A stretch of DNA of 64,000 bases from DASXMR01 sp036495525 (GCA_036495525.1 DASXMR010000033.1:51928-115927), one strand, 5' to 3'; shown: positions 8,480-18,325, counted from the stretch's first letter. The notes: generated by a model from the letters alone, not told the origin. Numbers and translations: made by a program.

Positions 8480-9061
8480 GTGACCGAACCGGTACCGGCG
8501 CCTCGGGGAGACGGACGGGTCATCTTCCTTAATGGCGCATCGAGCTCCGGGAAGACCACCCTGGCCCGGGCACTGCAGGCGATGTTGCCTGACCCGTTCC
8601 TTCATATGTCTTCGGACCATCTGGTCGGCATGCTTCCTCGCCGCAGCGACGACTGCGCCGCGTTCGACTGGTGGCATCAGCTCCGGCCGCGATTCTTCGC
8701 CGGGTTCCACCGCTGCGTGCCAGCGTTGGCAGCGGCGGGAAACGACCTGGTCGTCGAGCACATCATCGAGTTCCCGTCCTGGCGCGCCGAGCTCGCCGGC
8801 CTGCTAGCCGGCTTGGACGTGTTCTTGGTCGGCGTGCACTGCGATCTCAGCGAGATCGACCGCCGCGAGCGCGAGCGCGGCGACAGGCGCATCGGCGAAG
8901 GCCGCAGCCACGTCAGCGTCGATCGGATCCACAGCTTCGGTCCATACGACCTGGACATCGACACCACCGCCGGCATCACGCCTGCCCTGACCCGCTCGGT
9001 GCTCGACTCCTGGCGCGTGCGCGGGCCGCTACGTGCCCTGCAGACTGGGGCTCGACAGTGA
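8480..9061 (+). CDS. chloramphenicol phosphotransferase-like kinase
   Basis: This 193-residue P-loop kinase has Walker A NGASSSGKTTLARALQ at residues 18-33 and a conserved FLHMSSDHLVGMLP with the Asp expected of the CPT catalytic base. A lid-like segment follows with RRERERGDRRIGEGRSHV. In CPT this enzyme phosphorylates the 3'-hydroxyl of chloramphenicol. Close homologues in other bacteria act on unknown substrates, so resistance is not implied. The start is GTG 8480, preceded by GGAGGG. It is not in an obvious operon. Confidence 0.78.
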   Translation: MTEPVPAPRGDGRVIFLNGASSSGKTTLARALQAMLPDPFLHMSSDHLVGMLPRRSDDCAAFDWWHQLRPRFFAGFHRCVPALAAAGNDLVVEHIIEFPSWRAELAGLLAGLDVFLVGVHCDLSEIDRRERERGDRRIGEGRSHVSVDRIHSFGPYDLDIDTTAGITPALTRSVLDSWRVRGPLRALQTGARQ

Positions 9062-9283
9062 CTTGGCCGGCGTTGCCGAGCGTCGCGGTGCATGCACCGC
9101 GCCGCTGCCTGACATCCGCTCAGGCTATGGCTCTCCCAGGACTCGGCCCATTGCTCGTGGACGTTGCCGAAGCCGACCGCTCCGTGCCGGCGCGGGGCGC
9201 GGTGGCCGGCGGGGCAGACTGGTACCGGCCACCCAGACGGCGCAGCTACACCTGTGGCGCCTTCCCCGAGAACGGAGCGAGTC

Positions 9284-10246
9284 ATGACCCAGGCTGAGGC
9301 ACCGCAGGCGACGGGCGCCGTCACCCGCGCCGGGGTGGAGCAGGTCGAGCAGCGGATCAGGCAGCACATCCGGTGCACGCCGGTGATCACCATCGACGCG
9401 GCCGAGCTCGGCCTGCCGCCGGGACCGCTGTCGCTCAAGCTGGAGTTCATGCAGCACTCGGGCTCCTTTAAGGCCCGCGGGGCGTTCGCCAACCTGACCC
9501 TGCGCGACATCCCGGCAGCCGGGGTCGTCGCGGCGTCGGGCGGCAATCACGGCGCGGCCGTCGCGTACGCCGCCGGCGTGCTTGGCATCCCGGCCCGGAT
9601 CTTCGTTCCCGTGGTCTCGTCGGCAGCCAAGATCAGCCGGATCAAGTCCTACGGCGCCGACCTGGTCGTGGCCGGTGACACCTACTCGGACGCGCTCGCG
9701 CTGAGCCAGCAGTGGGCGGCGGAGTCGGGCGCGCTGCCGGTGCACGCGTTCGACCAGGCGGAGACCATGCTCGGGGCGGGCACGCTGGCCCTGGAGCTGG
9801 AACGGCAGGCGCCGCAAGCCGGCACCGTGCTGGCCGGGGTGGGCGGCGGCGGCCTGCTGTCAGGGATCGCGGCCGTGCTGGCCGGGCGGGCCAGGGTGGT
9901 CGGCGTGGAGCCGGAAGGAGCGCCGACGCTCACCGAGGCACTTGGAGCTGGCGAGCCGGTCGACGCGGCCACGGGCAGCGTGGCCGTCGACTCGCTGGCA
10001 CCACGCCGCGCGGGACTGATGACCTACGCGATGATCTCCGCGCATGCGCACGCGGTCGTGCTGGTCAGCGACGAGGCGATCCTGCGGGCGCAGCAGCTGC
10101 TCTGGGACAAGCTCAGGATCGTCGCCGAGCCCGGCGGCTGTGCCGCGCTGGCCGCGCTGCTGTCCGGCCGCTACGACAGCGACGGCGAGCACGTGGCGGT
10201 CGTGGTGAGCGGCGCGAACACCACGGCAGTCAGATTCGGCCAGTAG
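9284..10246 (+). CDS. PLP-dependent threonine/serine dehydratase (or serine racemase-like)
   Basis: The protein has about 320 residues and the fold-type II PLP layout. The Schiff-base lysine is in HSGSFKARGA (around residue 63), with the substrate loop ASGGNHGAA and the phosphate-binding GVGGGGLLSG. There is no ACT regulatory domain, so this is the short catabolic form acting on L-Thr/L-Ser, or a racemase. Both share this sequence signature. ATG 9284 is preceded by a good ribosome site (GGAGCGAG). The frame is open upstream to 9164 but without homology. Confidence 0.83.
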   Translation: MTQAEAPQATGAVTRAGVEQVEQRIRQHIRCTPVITIDAAELGLPPGPLSLKLEFMQHSGSFKARGAFANLTLRDIPAAGVVAASGGNHGAAVAYAAGVLGIPARIFVPVVSSAAKISRIKSYGADLVVAGDTYSDALALSQQWAAESGALPVHAFDQAETMLGAGTLALELERQAPQAGTVLAGVGGGGLLSGIAAVLAGRARVVGVEPEGAPTLTEALGAGEPVDAATGSVAVDSLAPRRAGLMTYAMISAHAHAVVLVSDEAILRAQQLLWDKLRIVAEPGGCAALAALLSGRYDSDGEHVAVVVSGANTTAVRFGQ

Positions 10247-10332
10247 CCGCCAGCCGCGACGCGCGGCCCGTGCCGCAAGGCTTATCAGCCGGGTATCTAT
10301 CGCGCCGGCCTGGCCGGCCGCATGATGAGGTC

Positions 10333-11727
10333 ATGGCCCTGCGATCCCCCCGCCGCGCGATGCCAGGACCCAGCCAGGCGGCCGCTGCCCGCAGCTTCGC
10401 TGCCATGCTCCGCAACCCGCTGGATGGCTACGTCTCGCTGGCCGCCAGGTACGGGGACACCATCCGGGTGCCGGTGTCGCGGCGGCTCAGCTTCTACATC
10501 CTGAGCCGTCCGGAGCAGGCCGAGCACGTCCTCGCCACCGGCCAGGACAACTATGTCAAGGCGTTCACCTACCGGCCGCTGCGCGCGCTGATCGGCAACG
10601 GCCTGCTGACCAGCGAGGGCGAGCAGTGGCGGCAGCGACGCCGGCTGCTCCAGCCGCAGTTCACCCGGCCGCAGGTGGCAGCCACCGGGCCGCAGATGGC
10701 AGCCGCGATCTGCGACATGCTCAGCCGCTGGGATCATCAGGCCGCCGGCGCGCCGGTACTGAACGTCGCCGCCGAGATGGGCGCGCTGGCACTGGACATC
10801 GTGGGCCGCGTGCTGTTCGGCGCCGACCTGTCCGCCGAGTCGGCGCAGATGCGGCGGGCCATGGCGGTCGGCCAGAAGGTGGCTGTACTTGCCACGTTCA
10901 CGCCGTTGCAGTGGGGCCCGGTGACCAGCCGGGCGCTGCGCACCATGACCGAGCGGATCGGCCGTACGGAGGGCATCGACGGCCCGGTCAAGCGCATGAT
11001 CGCGGCCCGCCGCGCGGTGCTCGGCGGTACCGGGCCTGACGCCAGGCCAGCGACGCCGGACAACATGCTGGACGTGCTCCTCGCCGCCCGGCACCCGGAC
11101 GGGCGGCCGCTCACCGATACCGAGATCGGCGACGAGGTGGCCACGTTCATGGTGGCCGGGCACGAGACCAGCGCTGGCACGCTGTCCTGGTCGCTGGCAC
11201 TGCTGTCGGCCTACCCGGCGGCGCGAGAGCGGCTGGAGGCCGAGGTGGACGCCCGGCTCGGCGGCGCCATCCCCAGCCCGGCCGACCTGCCGCAGCTGCC
11301 GTGGACCAGGGCGGTCATGGCCGAGGCGATGCGGCTCTACCCGCCGGCCTGGACCGTCGAGCGGGACGCGCTCGCCGACGACGAGGTGGCCGGGGTGCAC
11401 GTGCCAGCCGGCAGCATGGTCGCCGTGCCGCCCTACCTGGTGCACCGGCACCCGGAGTTCTGGCCAGATCCGGCCGGCTTCGATCCGCGCCGGTTCCTGC
11501 CTGACGGGCCGGAGCGGCACCGCTACTCCTACATCCCGTTCGGCGGCGGCCGCCGGGCCTGCATAGGCTCCTCGTTCGCCGAGCAGGAGACGACGCTGGT
11601 GCTCGCCGCCATCGCTGGCCGGTTCCGGCTGGAGCTGACCGCTGGCGGCATGCCCGTGCCGAGCGCGAACGTGACCCTGCGGCCGCGCCGGGCGCTGCCC
11701 ATGCGGCTGCTGCGCCGCCAGCGCTGA
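10333..11727 (+). CDS. cytochrome P450 monooxygenase
   Basis: This P450 has about 464 residues. The I-helix oxygen-activation motif is VAGHETSAGTLSW, the K-helix ExxR motif is EAMRLYPP, and the haem-binding loop is FGGGRRACIG with the Cys ligand near residue 411. The long A-region (RYGDTIRVPV...FYILSRPEQAEHVL) and the 'LYPPAW' pattern resemble bacterial P450s related to fatty-acid or terpenoid hydroxylases. The substrate is unknown, and no ferredoxin or reductase gene lies next to it. ATG 10333 follows the weak site GATGAGGTC. The helicase gene starts 45 bp after its stop. Confidence 0.85.
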   Translation: MALRSPRRAMPGPSQAAAARSFAAMLRNPLDGYVSLAARYGDTIRVPVSRRLSFYILSRPEQAEHVLATGQDNYVKAFTYRPLRALIGNGLLTSEGEQWRQRRRLLQPQFTRPQVAATGPQMAAAICDMLSRWDHQAAGAPVLNVAAEMGALALDIVGRVLFGADLSAESAQMRRAMAVGQKVAVLATFTPLQWGPVTSRALRTMTERIGRTEGIDGPVKRMIAARRAVLGGTGPDARPATPDNMLDVLLAARHPDGRPLTDTEIGDEVATFMVAGHETSAGTLSWSLALLSAYPAARERLEAEVDARLGGAIPSPADLPQLPWTRAVMAEAMRLYPPAWTVERDALADDEVAGVHVPAGSMVAVPPYLVHRHPEFWPDPAGFDPRRFLPDGPERHRYSYIPFGGGRRACIGSSFAEQETTLVLAAIAGRFRLELTAGGMPVPSANVTLRPRRALPMRLLRRQR

Positions 11728-11772
11728 CCGCTGGTCCGCCCGGCGCCGCGCACCCGGCATGATGGACCGGTC

Positions 11773-14271
11773 ATGACACTCACCGACCGGCTGCCGGGCA
11801 GCGCGGACCCCGACGCGCTGTTCGAGACGTTCAGCGACTGGGCAGCGGAGCAGGGGCTCGCGCTGTACGAGCACCAGGAAGAGGCGCTGATCGAGATCGT
11901 GTCGGGCGCTAACGTGATCCTCAGCACCCCGACTGGCTCGGGCAAGAGCCTGGTCGCGACCGGCGCCCACTTCACCGCGCTGGCGGCCGGGCAGCGCACC
12001 TTCTACACCGCGCCGATCAAGGCGCTGGTGTCGGAGAAGTTCTTCGCGCTGTGCGACGCCTTCGGCCCGGCCGAGGTCGGCATGATGACCGGCGACGCGA
12101 GCGTGAACTCCGAGGCGCCGATCATCTGCTGCACCGCCGAGATCCTGGCCAATATCGCGTTGCGGGACGGCGAGCGCGCCGACGTCGGCCAGGTAGTCAT
12201 GGACGAGTTCCATTTCTACGCCGACCCGGACCGCGGCTGGGCCTGGCAGGTGCCGCTGGTCGAGCTGCCGCGGCCGCAGTTCCTGCTCATGTCGGCGACG
12301 CTGGGCGACGTCGCCCGGTTCGAGCGGGACCTGACCAGGCGCACCGGGCGGCCCACCGCCGTGGTCCGCTCAGCGCAGCGCCCCGTCCCGCTGCTGTACT
12401 CCTACGTGACCACGCCGCTGCACGAAACCGTGACCGAGCTGCTGGAGACCAAGCAGGCGCCCGTCTACGTGGTGCACTTCACCCAGGCCGCCGCCGTCGA
12501 GCAGGCCCAGGCGCTGATGAGCATTAACGTGAGCACCAGGGCGGAGAAGGACGAGATCGCCGAGATGATCGGCCGGTTCCGGTTCACCGCCGGCTTCGGC
12601 AGGACGCTGTCCCGCCTGGTCAGGCACGGCATCGGGGTGCACCACGCGGGCATGCTGCCGCGCTACCGGCGGCTGGTGGAGACCCTCGCCCAGGCCGGGC
12701 TGCTGAAGGTGATCTGCGGTACCGACACCCTGGGCGTCGGCATCAACGTGCCGATCCGCACGGTGCTGCTGACCGCGCTTTCGAAGTACGACGGCACAAG
12801 GACCCGGCACCTGTACGCCAGGGAGTTCCACCAGATCGCCGGCCGGGCCGGCCGGGCCGGCTACGACACGGTCGGCTCGGTCGTCGTGCAGGCACCCGAG
12901 CACGTCATCGAGAACGAGCGCGCGCTCGCCAAGGCCGGCGACGACCAGCGCAAGCGCCGCCGGGTGGTGCGCAAGAAGCCGTCGCAGGGGTTCGTCTCGT
13001 GGGGCCAGCCGACGTTCGACCGGCTGGTCGCCTCGGAGCCCGAGCCGCTGCGGTCCAGCTTCGGCGTCAGCCACGCGATGCTGCTGAACGTCATCAGCCG
13101 GCCGGGCGACGCGTTCGCCGCGATGCGCCACTTGCTGACCGGCAACGACGAGGACGAGCAGGCACAGCGGCGGCACATCAGGGACGCGTTCGCGATCTAC
13201 CGGGCGCTGCTGGCGGGCGGCGTGGTCGAGCGCCTCGCCGAGCCGGACGAGCAGGGCCGGCGCTGGCGGCTCACCGTGGACCTGCAGGAGGACTTCGCGC
13301 TCAACCAGCCGCTGTCACCGCTCGCGCTGGCCGCCATCGACCTGCTTGACCGCGCGTCGCCGAGCTACCACCTGGACGTGCTGTCGGTGCTGGAGTCGAC
13401 CCTCGACGACCCGCGCCAGGTGCTGTCCGCGCAGCTGTTCCGTGCCCGCGGCGAGGCCGTCGCGCAGATGAAGGCCGACGGCATCGAGTACGACGAGCGG
13501 ATGGAGCTGCTCGACCACGTGACCTACCCGCGGCCGCTGGCCGACTTGCTCGACGGGGCGTACCACATCTACCGGCAGGGCCATCCGTGGGTGGCGGACT
13601 ACGAGATCCGGCCCAAGTCGGTGGCACGCGACATGTACGAGCGGGCGATGACCTTCAGCGAGTACATCGGCTATTACTCGCTGGCCAGGTCCGAGGGCCT
13701 GGTGCTGCGCTATCTGGCAGACGCCTACAAGGCGCTGCGCCAGACGGTGCCCGAGGATGCCAGGACTGAGGAGCTCGCCGACCTGACCGAGTGGCTCGGC
13801 GAGCTGGTCCGCCAGGTGGACTCCAGCCTGCTGGATGAGTGGGAGCGGCTGCGCAACCCGGCCGACGAGCCGGCCGCGCCGCTGGACGACCGACCGCCAG
13901 CCGTGACCGGCAACACCCGCGCGTTCCGGGTCCTGGTGCGCAACGCGCTGTTCCGGCGCGTCGAGCTGGCCGCGCTGCGGCGCTACGACCAGCTCGGCGA
14001 GCTGGACGGAGCGGATGGCTGGGACGCCGATGCCTGGGCCGCCGTGCTCGAGCCGTATTTCGCCGAGCACGACGAGATCGGCACCGGCCAGGACGCCAGG
14101 GGCCCGCAGCTGCTGATCATCGACCAGCAGCCGGGCTACTGGAACGTGCGGCAGATCTTCGACGACCCGGCCGGCGATCACGACTGGGGCATCAGCGCGC
14201 GAATCGACCTCGGCGCCTCCGACGAGGCCGGCACAGCGGTCGTGCAGGTCACCGACGTCGGCCAGCTGTAA
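11773..14271 (+). CDS. superfamily II DEAD/DEAH helicase with DUF3516 C-terminal region
   Basis: The protein has 832 residues. The N-terminal half has Walker A STPTGSGKSLVA (around residues 57-68), motif II DEFHFY (an unusual DEFH box), motif III MSATLGD and motif VI HQIAGRAGRAGYD. The C-terminal half matches the actinobacterial DUF3516 region. Ski2-like RNA helicases and DNA repair helicases both have this core, so the substrate (probably RNA or structured nucleic acid) is uncertain. ATG 11773 lies 45 bp after the P450. The position suggests separate expression. Confidence 0.85.
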   Translation: MTLTDRLPGSADPDALFETFSDWAAEQGLALYEHQEEALIEIVSGANVILSTPTGSGKSLVATGAHFTALAAGQRTFYTAPIKALVSEKFFALCDAFGPAEVGMMTGDASVNSEAPIICCTAEILANIALRDGERADVGQVVMDEFHFYADPDRGWAWQVPLVELPRPQFLLMSATLGDVARFERDLTRRTGRPTAVVRSAQRPVPLLYSYVTTPLHETVTELLETKQAPVYVVHFTQAAAVEQAQALMSINVSTRAEKDEIAEMIGRFRFTAGFGRTLSRLVRHGIGVHHAGMLPRYRRLVETLAQAGLLKVICGTDTLGVGINVPIRTVLLTALSKYDGTRTRHLYAREFHQIAGRAGRAGYDTVGSVVVQAPEHVIENERALAKAGDDQRKRRRVVRKKPSQGFVSWGQPTFDRLVASEPEPLRSSFGVSHAMLLNVISRPGDAFAAMRHLLTGNDEDEQAQRRHIRDAFAIYRALLAGGVVERLAEPDEQGRRWRLTVDLQEDFALNQPLSPLALAAIDLLDRASPSYHLDVLSVLESTLDDPRQVLSAQLFRARGEAVAQMKADGIEYDERMELLDHVTYPRPLADLLDGAYHIYRQGHPWVADYEIRPKSVARDMYERAMTFSEYIGYYSLARSEGLVLRYLADAYKALRQTVPEDARTEELADLTEWLGELVRQVDSSLLDEWERLRNPADEPAAPLDDRPPAVTGNTRAFRVLVRNALFRRVELAALRRYDQLGELDGADGWDADAWAAVLEPYFAEHDEIGTGQDARGPQLLIIDQQPGYWNVRQIFDDPAGDHDWGISARIDLGASDEAGTAVVQVTDVGQL

Positions 14272-14416
14272 CGCAGGTCCGGCGACGCCCGGCGGCCCTG
14301 GCCAGCTCCCGGTACCCCGACTAGGCGGCAGCCGGGCCTCCGGTGCTCTCCCGCACCGCCGTGCCCGCTGTCGCCGCCAGGGTCGCAGGTTGCCGGGGCG
14401 CAGTAGGGTCGGGAGC

Positions 14417-14641
14417 ATGTGCCGAAGCATCAAGACCCTCCGGGCGCCCTACACCGAGAACGTGACCGAGCAGGACGCGCACGCCGCCGCGCTGCAGTAC
14501 GTGCGGAAGATCAGCGGCTTCCGGCAGCCGGCCAGGCATAATGCCGAGGCCTTCGACCGTGCCGTCGAAGCGGTGAGCAGCGCGACGATGGCGCTGCTTG
14601 ACCAGCTGGACGTCCGCGCGGCCGGCCGGGCGGCCAGCTGA
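14417..14641 (+). CDS. DUF2277 family small protein
   Basis: This 74-residue protein begins MCRSIKTLR, the hallmark opening of DUF2277, and contains EQDAHAAALQYVRKISGFRQPARHNAEAFDRAV. It is helical, with no membrane segment. The family is widespread in Actinobacteria and has no known function. The start is ATG 14417, preceded by TCGGGAGC. Confidence 0.8.
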   Translation: MCRSIKTLRAPYTENVTEQDAHAAALQYVRKISGFRQPARHNAEAFDRAVEAVSSATMALLDQLDVRAAGRAAS

Positions 14642-14689
14642 CCAACGGCCAGCTGCTCAGCTGCCTTCGCTGCCGCTACGCTGATCGCC

Positions 14690-15679
14690 GTGAGCTCACC
14701 GACTGACATGCTGGCCAGCGGCGCAGCCGGGGCCGGCCTGGCGACGATCGCGCCGGACGGCACGGTCCTTGACACCTGGTTTCCCGCCCCGCAGCTGGCC
14801 CCGGCCGGCCTGCCGAGCAGCACCGAGCCGCTGACCGCCGAGGCCGCCGCCCGGCAGCTCGGCGCGGCGGCCGGCCGCGCCTGCGGACTTGATGAGCTGC
14901 GCGGCGTGCGGGTTGTCGCCGTCCGCACCCGGATCGGCTCGCTGCAGGACGCGCCTGCCGACAGCCACGACGTCTGGCTCCGGCTGCACTTGCTCAGCCA
15001 CCGGCTGATCCGGCCGCGGCAGGCGAACCTGGACCAGATCTTCGCGCTGCTCGCGACCGTCGCGTGGACCAGCCGCGGACCAGTGCCAGCCGCGGCGGCT
15101 GACCAGGTGCGGCTGCAGGCCAGGGCCAGCGGCGAGTGCCTGGAGATCAGCGGCGTGGACAAGTTCCCGCGGCTGACTGACTACGTGGTGCCCGCCGGGG
15201 TGCGGATCGCCGACACCAGCCGGGTCCGGCTCGGCGCGCACCTGGCGCCCGGCACGACGGTCATGCACGAGGGATTCATCAACTACAACGCGGGCACGCT
15301 CGGCGCCTCGATGGTGGAAGGCCGGATCAGCGCCGGGGTGGTGGTCGGCGACCGCAGCGACGTCGGCGGGGGCGCGTCGATCCAGGGCACCCTGTCCGGC
15401 GGCGGCCAGGAGGTCATCTCTGTCGGCGAGCGCTGCCTGCTCGGCGCGAACTCGGGTATCGGGATCAGCCTCGGTGACGACTGCATCGTGGAAGCCGGGC
15501 TCTACGTGACCGCAGGGACCCTGGTGACGATGCCGGACAGGCAGGTGGTGAAGGCGCGCGACCTGTCCGGCAGGCCGGGCATGCTGCTACGCCGTCACTC
15601 CCGGTCCGGGGCGGTCGAGGCGCTGCCAAGGGCGGCCTCCTGGACTGGGCTGAACCCCGCGCTGCACGCGAACAACTGA
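14690..15679 (+). CDS. dapD: 2,3,4,5-tetrahydropyridine-2,6-dicarboxylate N-succinyltransferase
   Basis: This 329-residue protein is an actinobacterial-type DapD, which succinylates tetrahydrodipicolinate in the lysine/meso-diaminopimelate pathway. The N-terminal domain is followed by a left-handed beta-helix region of hexapeptide-like repeats (GVRIADTSRVRLGAHLAPGT...GVVVGDRSDVGGGASIQGT...CLLGANSGIGISLGDDC). The start is GTG 14690. It lies near dapB (16174-16911), another enzyme of the same pathway, but on the opposite strand. Confidence 0.9.
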   Translation: MSSPTDMLASGAAGAGLATIAPDGTVLDTWFPAPQLAPAGLPSSTEPLTAEAAARQLGAAAGRACGLDELRGVRVVAVRTRIGSLQDAPADSHDVWLRLHLLSHRLIRPRQANLDQIFALLATVAWTSRGPVPAAAADQVRLQARASGECLEISGVDKFPRLTDYVVPAGVRIADTSRVRLGAHLAPGTTVMHEGFINYNAGTLGASMVEGRISAGVVVGDRSDVGGGASIQGTLSGGGQEVISVGERCLLGANSGIGISLGDDCIVEAGLYVTAGTLVTMPDRQVVKARDLSGRPGMLLRRHSRSGAVEALPRAASWTGLNPALHANN

Positions 15680-15692
15680 CCGCCGGGCACTC

Positions 15693-16088
15693 TCAGTAGC
15701 GGGCCATGACACCGGTGTCGGTGGGCTCGATCTGCACGCCGAGCGGCATCAGCGAGATCGGGATGATCTTGAAGTTTGCCAGCCCGAGCGGGATGCCGAT
15801 GATCGTCAGGCAGAGCAGGATCCCGGTGACCAGATGCCCGATCGCCAGCCACCAGCCAGCGATCACGATCCAGATGATGTTGCCGATCAGCGACATGACG
15901 CCGGCGTCGCGGCGCGGGATGATCTGCCGTCCGAACGGCCACAGCACGTAGCCCGCGATCCGGAAGGCGGCAATGCCGAACGGGATGGTGATGATCAGGA
16001 TGAAGCAGACGATGCCGACCAGGAAATAGGCGATCGCCATCTCTATCCCGCACAGCACCAGCCAGATCACGTTCAGTATGAGCTTCAT
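15693..16088 (-). CDS. YccF-domain membrane protein
   Basis: The protein has 131 residues from ATG 16088 (an in-frame GTG lies further upstream). Two similar halves each carry a hydrophobic hairpin: LILNVIWLVLCG...FILIITIPFGIAAFRI and SLIGNIIWIVIAGWWLAIGHLVTGILLCLTIIGIPLGLANFK. This duplicated pattern defines the YccF inner-membrane component domain. The function is unknown. It converges with dapD, with only 13 bp between them. Confidence 0.85.
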   Translation of the reverse strand: MKLILNVIWLVLCGIEMAIAYFLVGIVCFILIITIPFGIAAFRIAGYVLWPFGRQIIPRRDAGVMSLIGNIIWIVIAGWWLAIGHLVTGILLCLTIIGIPLGLANFKIIPISLMPLGVQIEPTDTGVMARY

Positions 16089-16173
16089 CACGCCCCCATC
16101 GGCGGCCAGTGGCCGGCCAGTCCCCACGGCTAGCCTTCCCTGGACTGGCGCCGGTCAGTCCAGGGAGCTGCGG

Positions 16174-16911
16174 CTAGCTGAGCCCCAGCAGCCCCTCAAG
16201 GCCGACCGTCAGCCCTGCGGGCAGCGAGGCGAGACCGCGGATGGCCAGCAGCACGCCGGGCATGAACGAGGCGCGGTCCAGCGAGTCGTGCCGCAGGGTG
16301 AGGATCTCGCCGTGCCCGCCGAGCAGTACCTCCTGATGGGCGACCAGGCCTGCCAGCCGTACCGAGTGCACGTGCACGCCATCGAGCTCGGCGCCGCGGG
16401 CACCAGGTACCGCAGTGGCCGTCGCGTCCGGCTGCGCGCCCAGGCCCGCCTTCGCCCGCGCCTCACTGATCAGGGCCGCGGTCCTGGTCGCCGTGCCGGA
16501 GGGCGCGTCGGCCTTCGCGGCATGGTGCAGCTCAATCACCTCGGCCGAGTCGAAGAACCTGGCTGCCTGCCCGGCGAAGTGCATCATGAGCACAGCGCCG
16601 ACCGAGAAGTTGGGCACAACGAGCAGTCGCCCGCTGCCCGGCAGCAAGCTCGCGGCCTCTGCCAGCCGGGCGTCGCCGAAGCCGGATGTCCCGGCGATGA
16701 CGTCGACGCCCTGGCCCAGGCACCAGCGCAGGTTGCCCATCACCGCGTCCGGGTGGGTGAAGTCCACCACCAGGTCGCAGCCCGCCAGCGGCTCCCGCGG
16801 CTCGTCCGCGTCGACAGCAGCGGCGAGCGTCAGGTCGTCGGCGTCGGTCACGGTCGCGCAGACCAGCGACCCCATCCGGCCCCTGGCACCCAGCACCCCT
16901 ACTTTGAGCAT
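16174..16911 (-). CDS. dapB: 4-hydroxy-tetrahydrodipicolinate reductase
   Basis: This 245-residue enzyme makes tetrahydrodipicolinate for lysine and diaminopimelate. It has an N-terminal Rossmann motif VLGARGRMGSLV, a substrate-binding catalytic segment EVIELHHAAKADAPSGTA with the key His pair and Lys, and a C-terminal sheet region ending RASFMPGVLLAIRGLASLPAGLTVGLEGLLGL. ATG 16911 is preceded by a GGAGAAGC site. It is the last gene of the pnp-pepR-dapB chain, 106 bp after pepR. Confidence 0.92.
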   Translation of the reverse strand: MLKVGVLGARGRMGSLVCATVTDADDLTLAAAVDADEPREPLAGCDLVVDFTHPDAVMGNLRWCLGQGVDVIAGTSGFGDARLAEAASLLPGSGRLLVVPNFSVGAVLMMHFAGQAARFFDSAEVIELHHAAKADAPSGTATRTAALISEARAKAGLGAQPDATATAVPGARGAELDGVHVHSVRLAGLVAHQEVLLGGHGEILTLRHDSLDRASFMPGVLLAIRGLASLPAGLTVGLEGLLGLS

Positions 16912-17017
16912 CCGCTTCTCCCCTCGCCGCCGCAGGCCAGCCGGGCCGCGCTGGCCAGCGCACTGTGGCGCGGGATCGGATCACGGCGCCGGCCCGCGCC
17001 AGGCCAGCGCCCCTGGC

Positions 17018-18325
17018 TCAGCTGACGGTGCCGGCGAACGCGGCGGCGTCGTCGAACGGCCCGACCACGGCGAGCGCCTTGGGCCTGGCCAGCACCGCCG
17101 CGGCCACCTCGCGCACGTCGTCGTGGCTGACCGCCGCCACCCGGGCGAGCACCTCGTCCACTGGATCGAGTCGCGGGTAGACGATCTCGGACTTGCCCAG
17201 CCTGCTCATCCGGGACGACGGGTCCTCAAGGCCGAGCACGATCGAGCCGCGTACCTGTCCCTTGCCCCGGTCAAGCTCCTCGTCGGTCAGCCCGGCGTCG
17301 ATGAGCTTGTCGATCTCCTCACGGCAGATCGCCAGCACCTCGTCGGCCTTGGCCGGCAGGCAGCCGGCGTAGACGCCCCACAGGCCGGTGTCGGCATGCT
17401 GGGTGCTGAAGCTGTACACCGAGTAGGCCAGGCCGCGCTTCTCCCGCACCTCCTGGAACAGCCGCGAGGACATGCCGCCGCCCAGGGCCGCGTTGAGCAC
17501 GCCGAGCGCGAACCTGCGCTCGTCGCTGCGGGCCAGCGCGGCGCAGCCCAGGACGAGGTTGGCCTGCTCGATCGGCCGGGAGACCAGCCGCACGCCGGTG
17601 CCTGACGGGTCGGCGGACGGCCCGGACAGCCGCGGCGCGATGGGCTCGGCTGCGCCGTTCAGCGCTGGCCCGAATGCCTGCCTGGCTAGCTCGACCACCT
17701 TGTCGTGCTCGAGGTTGCCAGCGGCCGCGACCACCAGGTTGTCCGATGTGTACCTGGCCGCGTAGTGCTCGGCGATCCGACCGCGGGTAATAGCGTTGAT
17801 CGAGTCGACGCTGCCAAGGATCGGCCGGCCAAGCGGCTCGTCACCGAACAGCTGGGCGGCGAATGCCTCGTGCACGGTGTCAGAGGGGTCGTCCTCGTTC
17901 ATCGCGATCTCTTCGAGGATCACGCCGCGCTCGGCGTCGACGTCCCTGGCCTCCAGCAGCGAGCTGTTGACCATGTCCGACAGCACGTCGATCGCCAGCG
18001 GCAGGTCGGCGTCCAGCACCCGGGCGTAGTAGCAGGTGTACTCCTTGGCGGTGAACGCGTTCAGCTCGCCGCCGACCGCGTCCATCGCCGCCGAGATATC
18101 CATCGCGGTACGCCGCGCCGTGCCCTTGAACAGCAGGTGCTCCAGGTAGTGCGTCGCCCCCGCGTGGTCGAGGTCCTCGTCACGAGAGCCGACGCCAGCC
18201 CAGATGCCGAAGGCAGCTGACCTGACCGACGGCAGCGACTCGGTGATCACCCGAAGCCCGCCGGGCAGCACGGAGCGGGTGACGGCGGGATCGCCGCCGG
18301 TCACCCGCTCGCCGGGAGCGGTCAT
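17018..18325 (-). CDS. M16 family zinc metallopeptidase (PepR type)
   Basis: This 435-residue pitrilysin-family peptidase has the inverted zinc motif HYLEH at residues 59-63 and the downstream glutamate region DAERGVILEEIAMNEDDP (around residue 135). The second half carries the RGLAYSVYSF element. It resembles mitochondrial processing peptidase beta and is usually encoded next to pnp in Actinobacteria. Its start overlaps the pnp stop by 4 bp, so translation is coupled. The substrate is unknown. Confidence 0.88.
   Translation of the reverse strand: MTAPGERVTGGDPAVTRSVLPGGLRVITESLPSVRSAAFGIWAGVGSRDEDLDHAGATHYLEHLLFKGTARRTAMDISAAMDAVGGELNAFTAKEYTCYYARVLDADLPLAIDVLSDMVNSSLLEARDVDAERGVILEEIAMNEDDPSDTVHEAFAAQLFGDEPLGRPILGSVDSINAITRGRIAEHYAARYTSDNLVVAAAGNLEHDKVVELARQAFGPALNGAAEPIAPRLSGPSADPSGTGVRLVSRPIEQANLVLGCAALARSDERRFALGVLNAALGGGMSSRLFQEVREKRGLAYSVYSFSTQHADTGLWGVYAGCLPAKADEVLAICREEIDKLIDAGLTDEELDRGKGQVRGSIVLGLEDPSSRMSRLGKSEIVYPRLDPVDEVLARVAAVSHDDVREVAAAVLARPKALAVVGPFDDAAAFAGTVS

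Noticed and set aside
10297..12213. Long minus-strand frame opposite the P450 and helicase
   Set aside because: It shows low-complexity Arg/Gln/Asp/His composition only.
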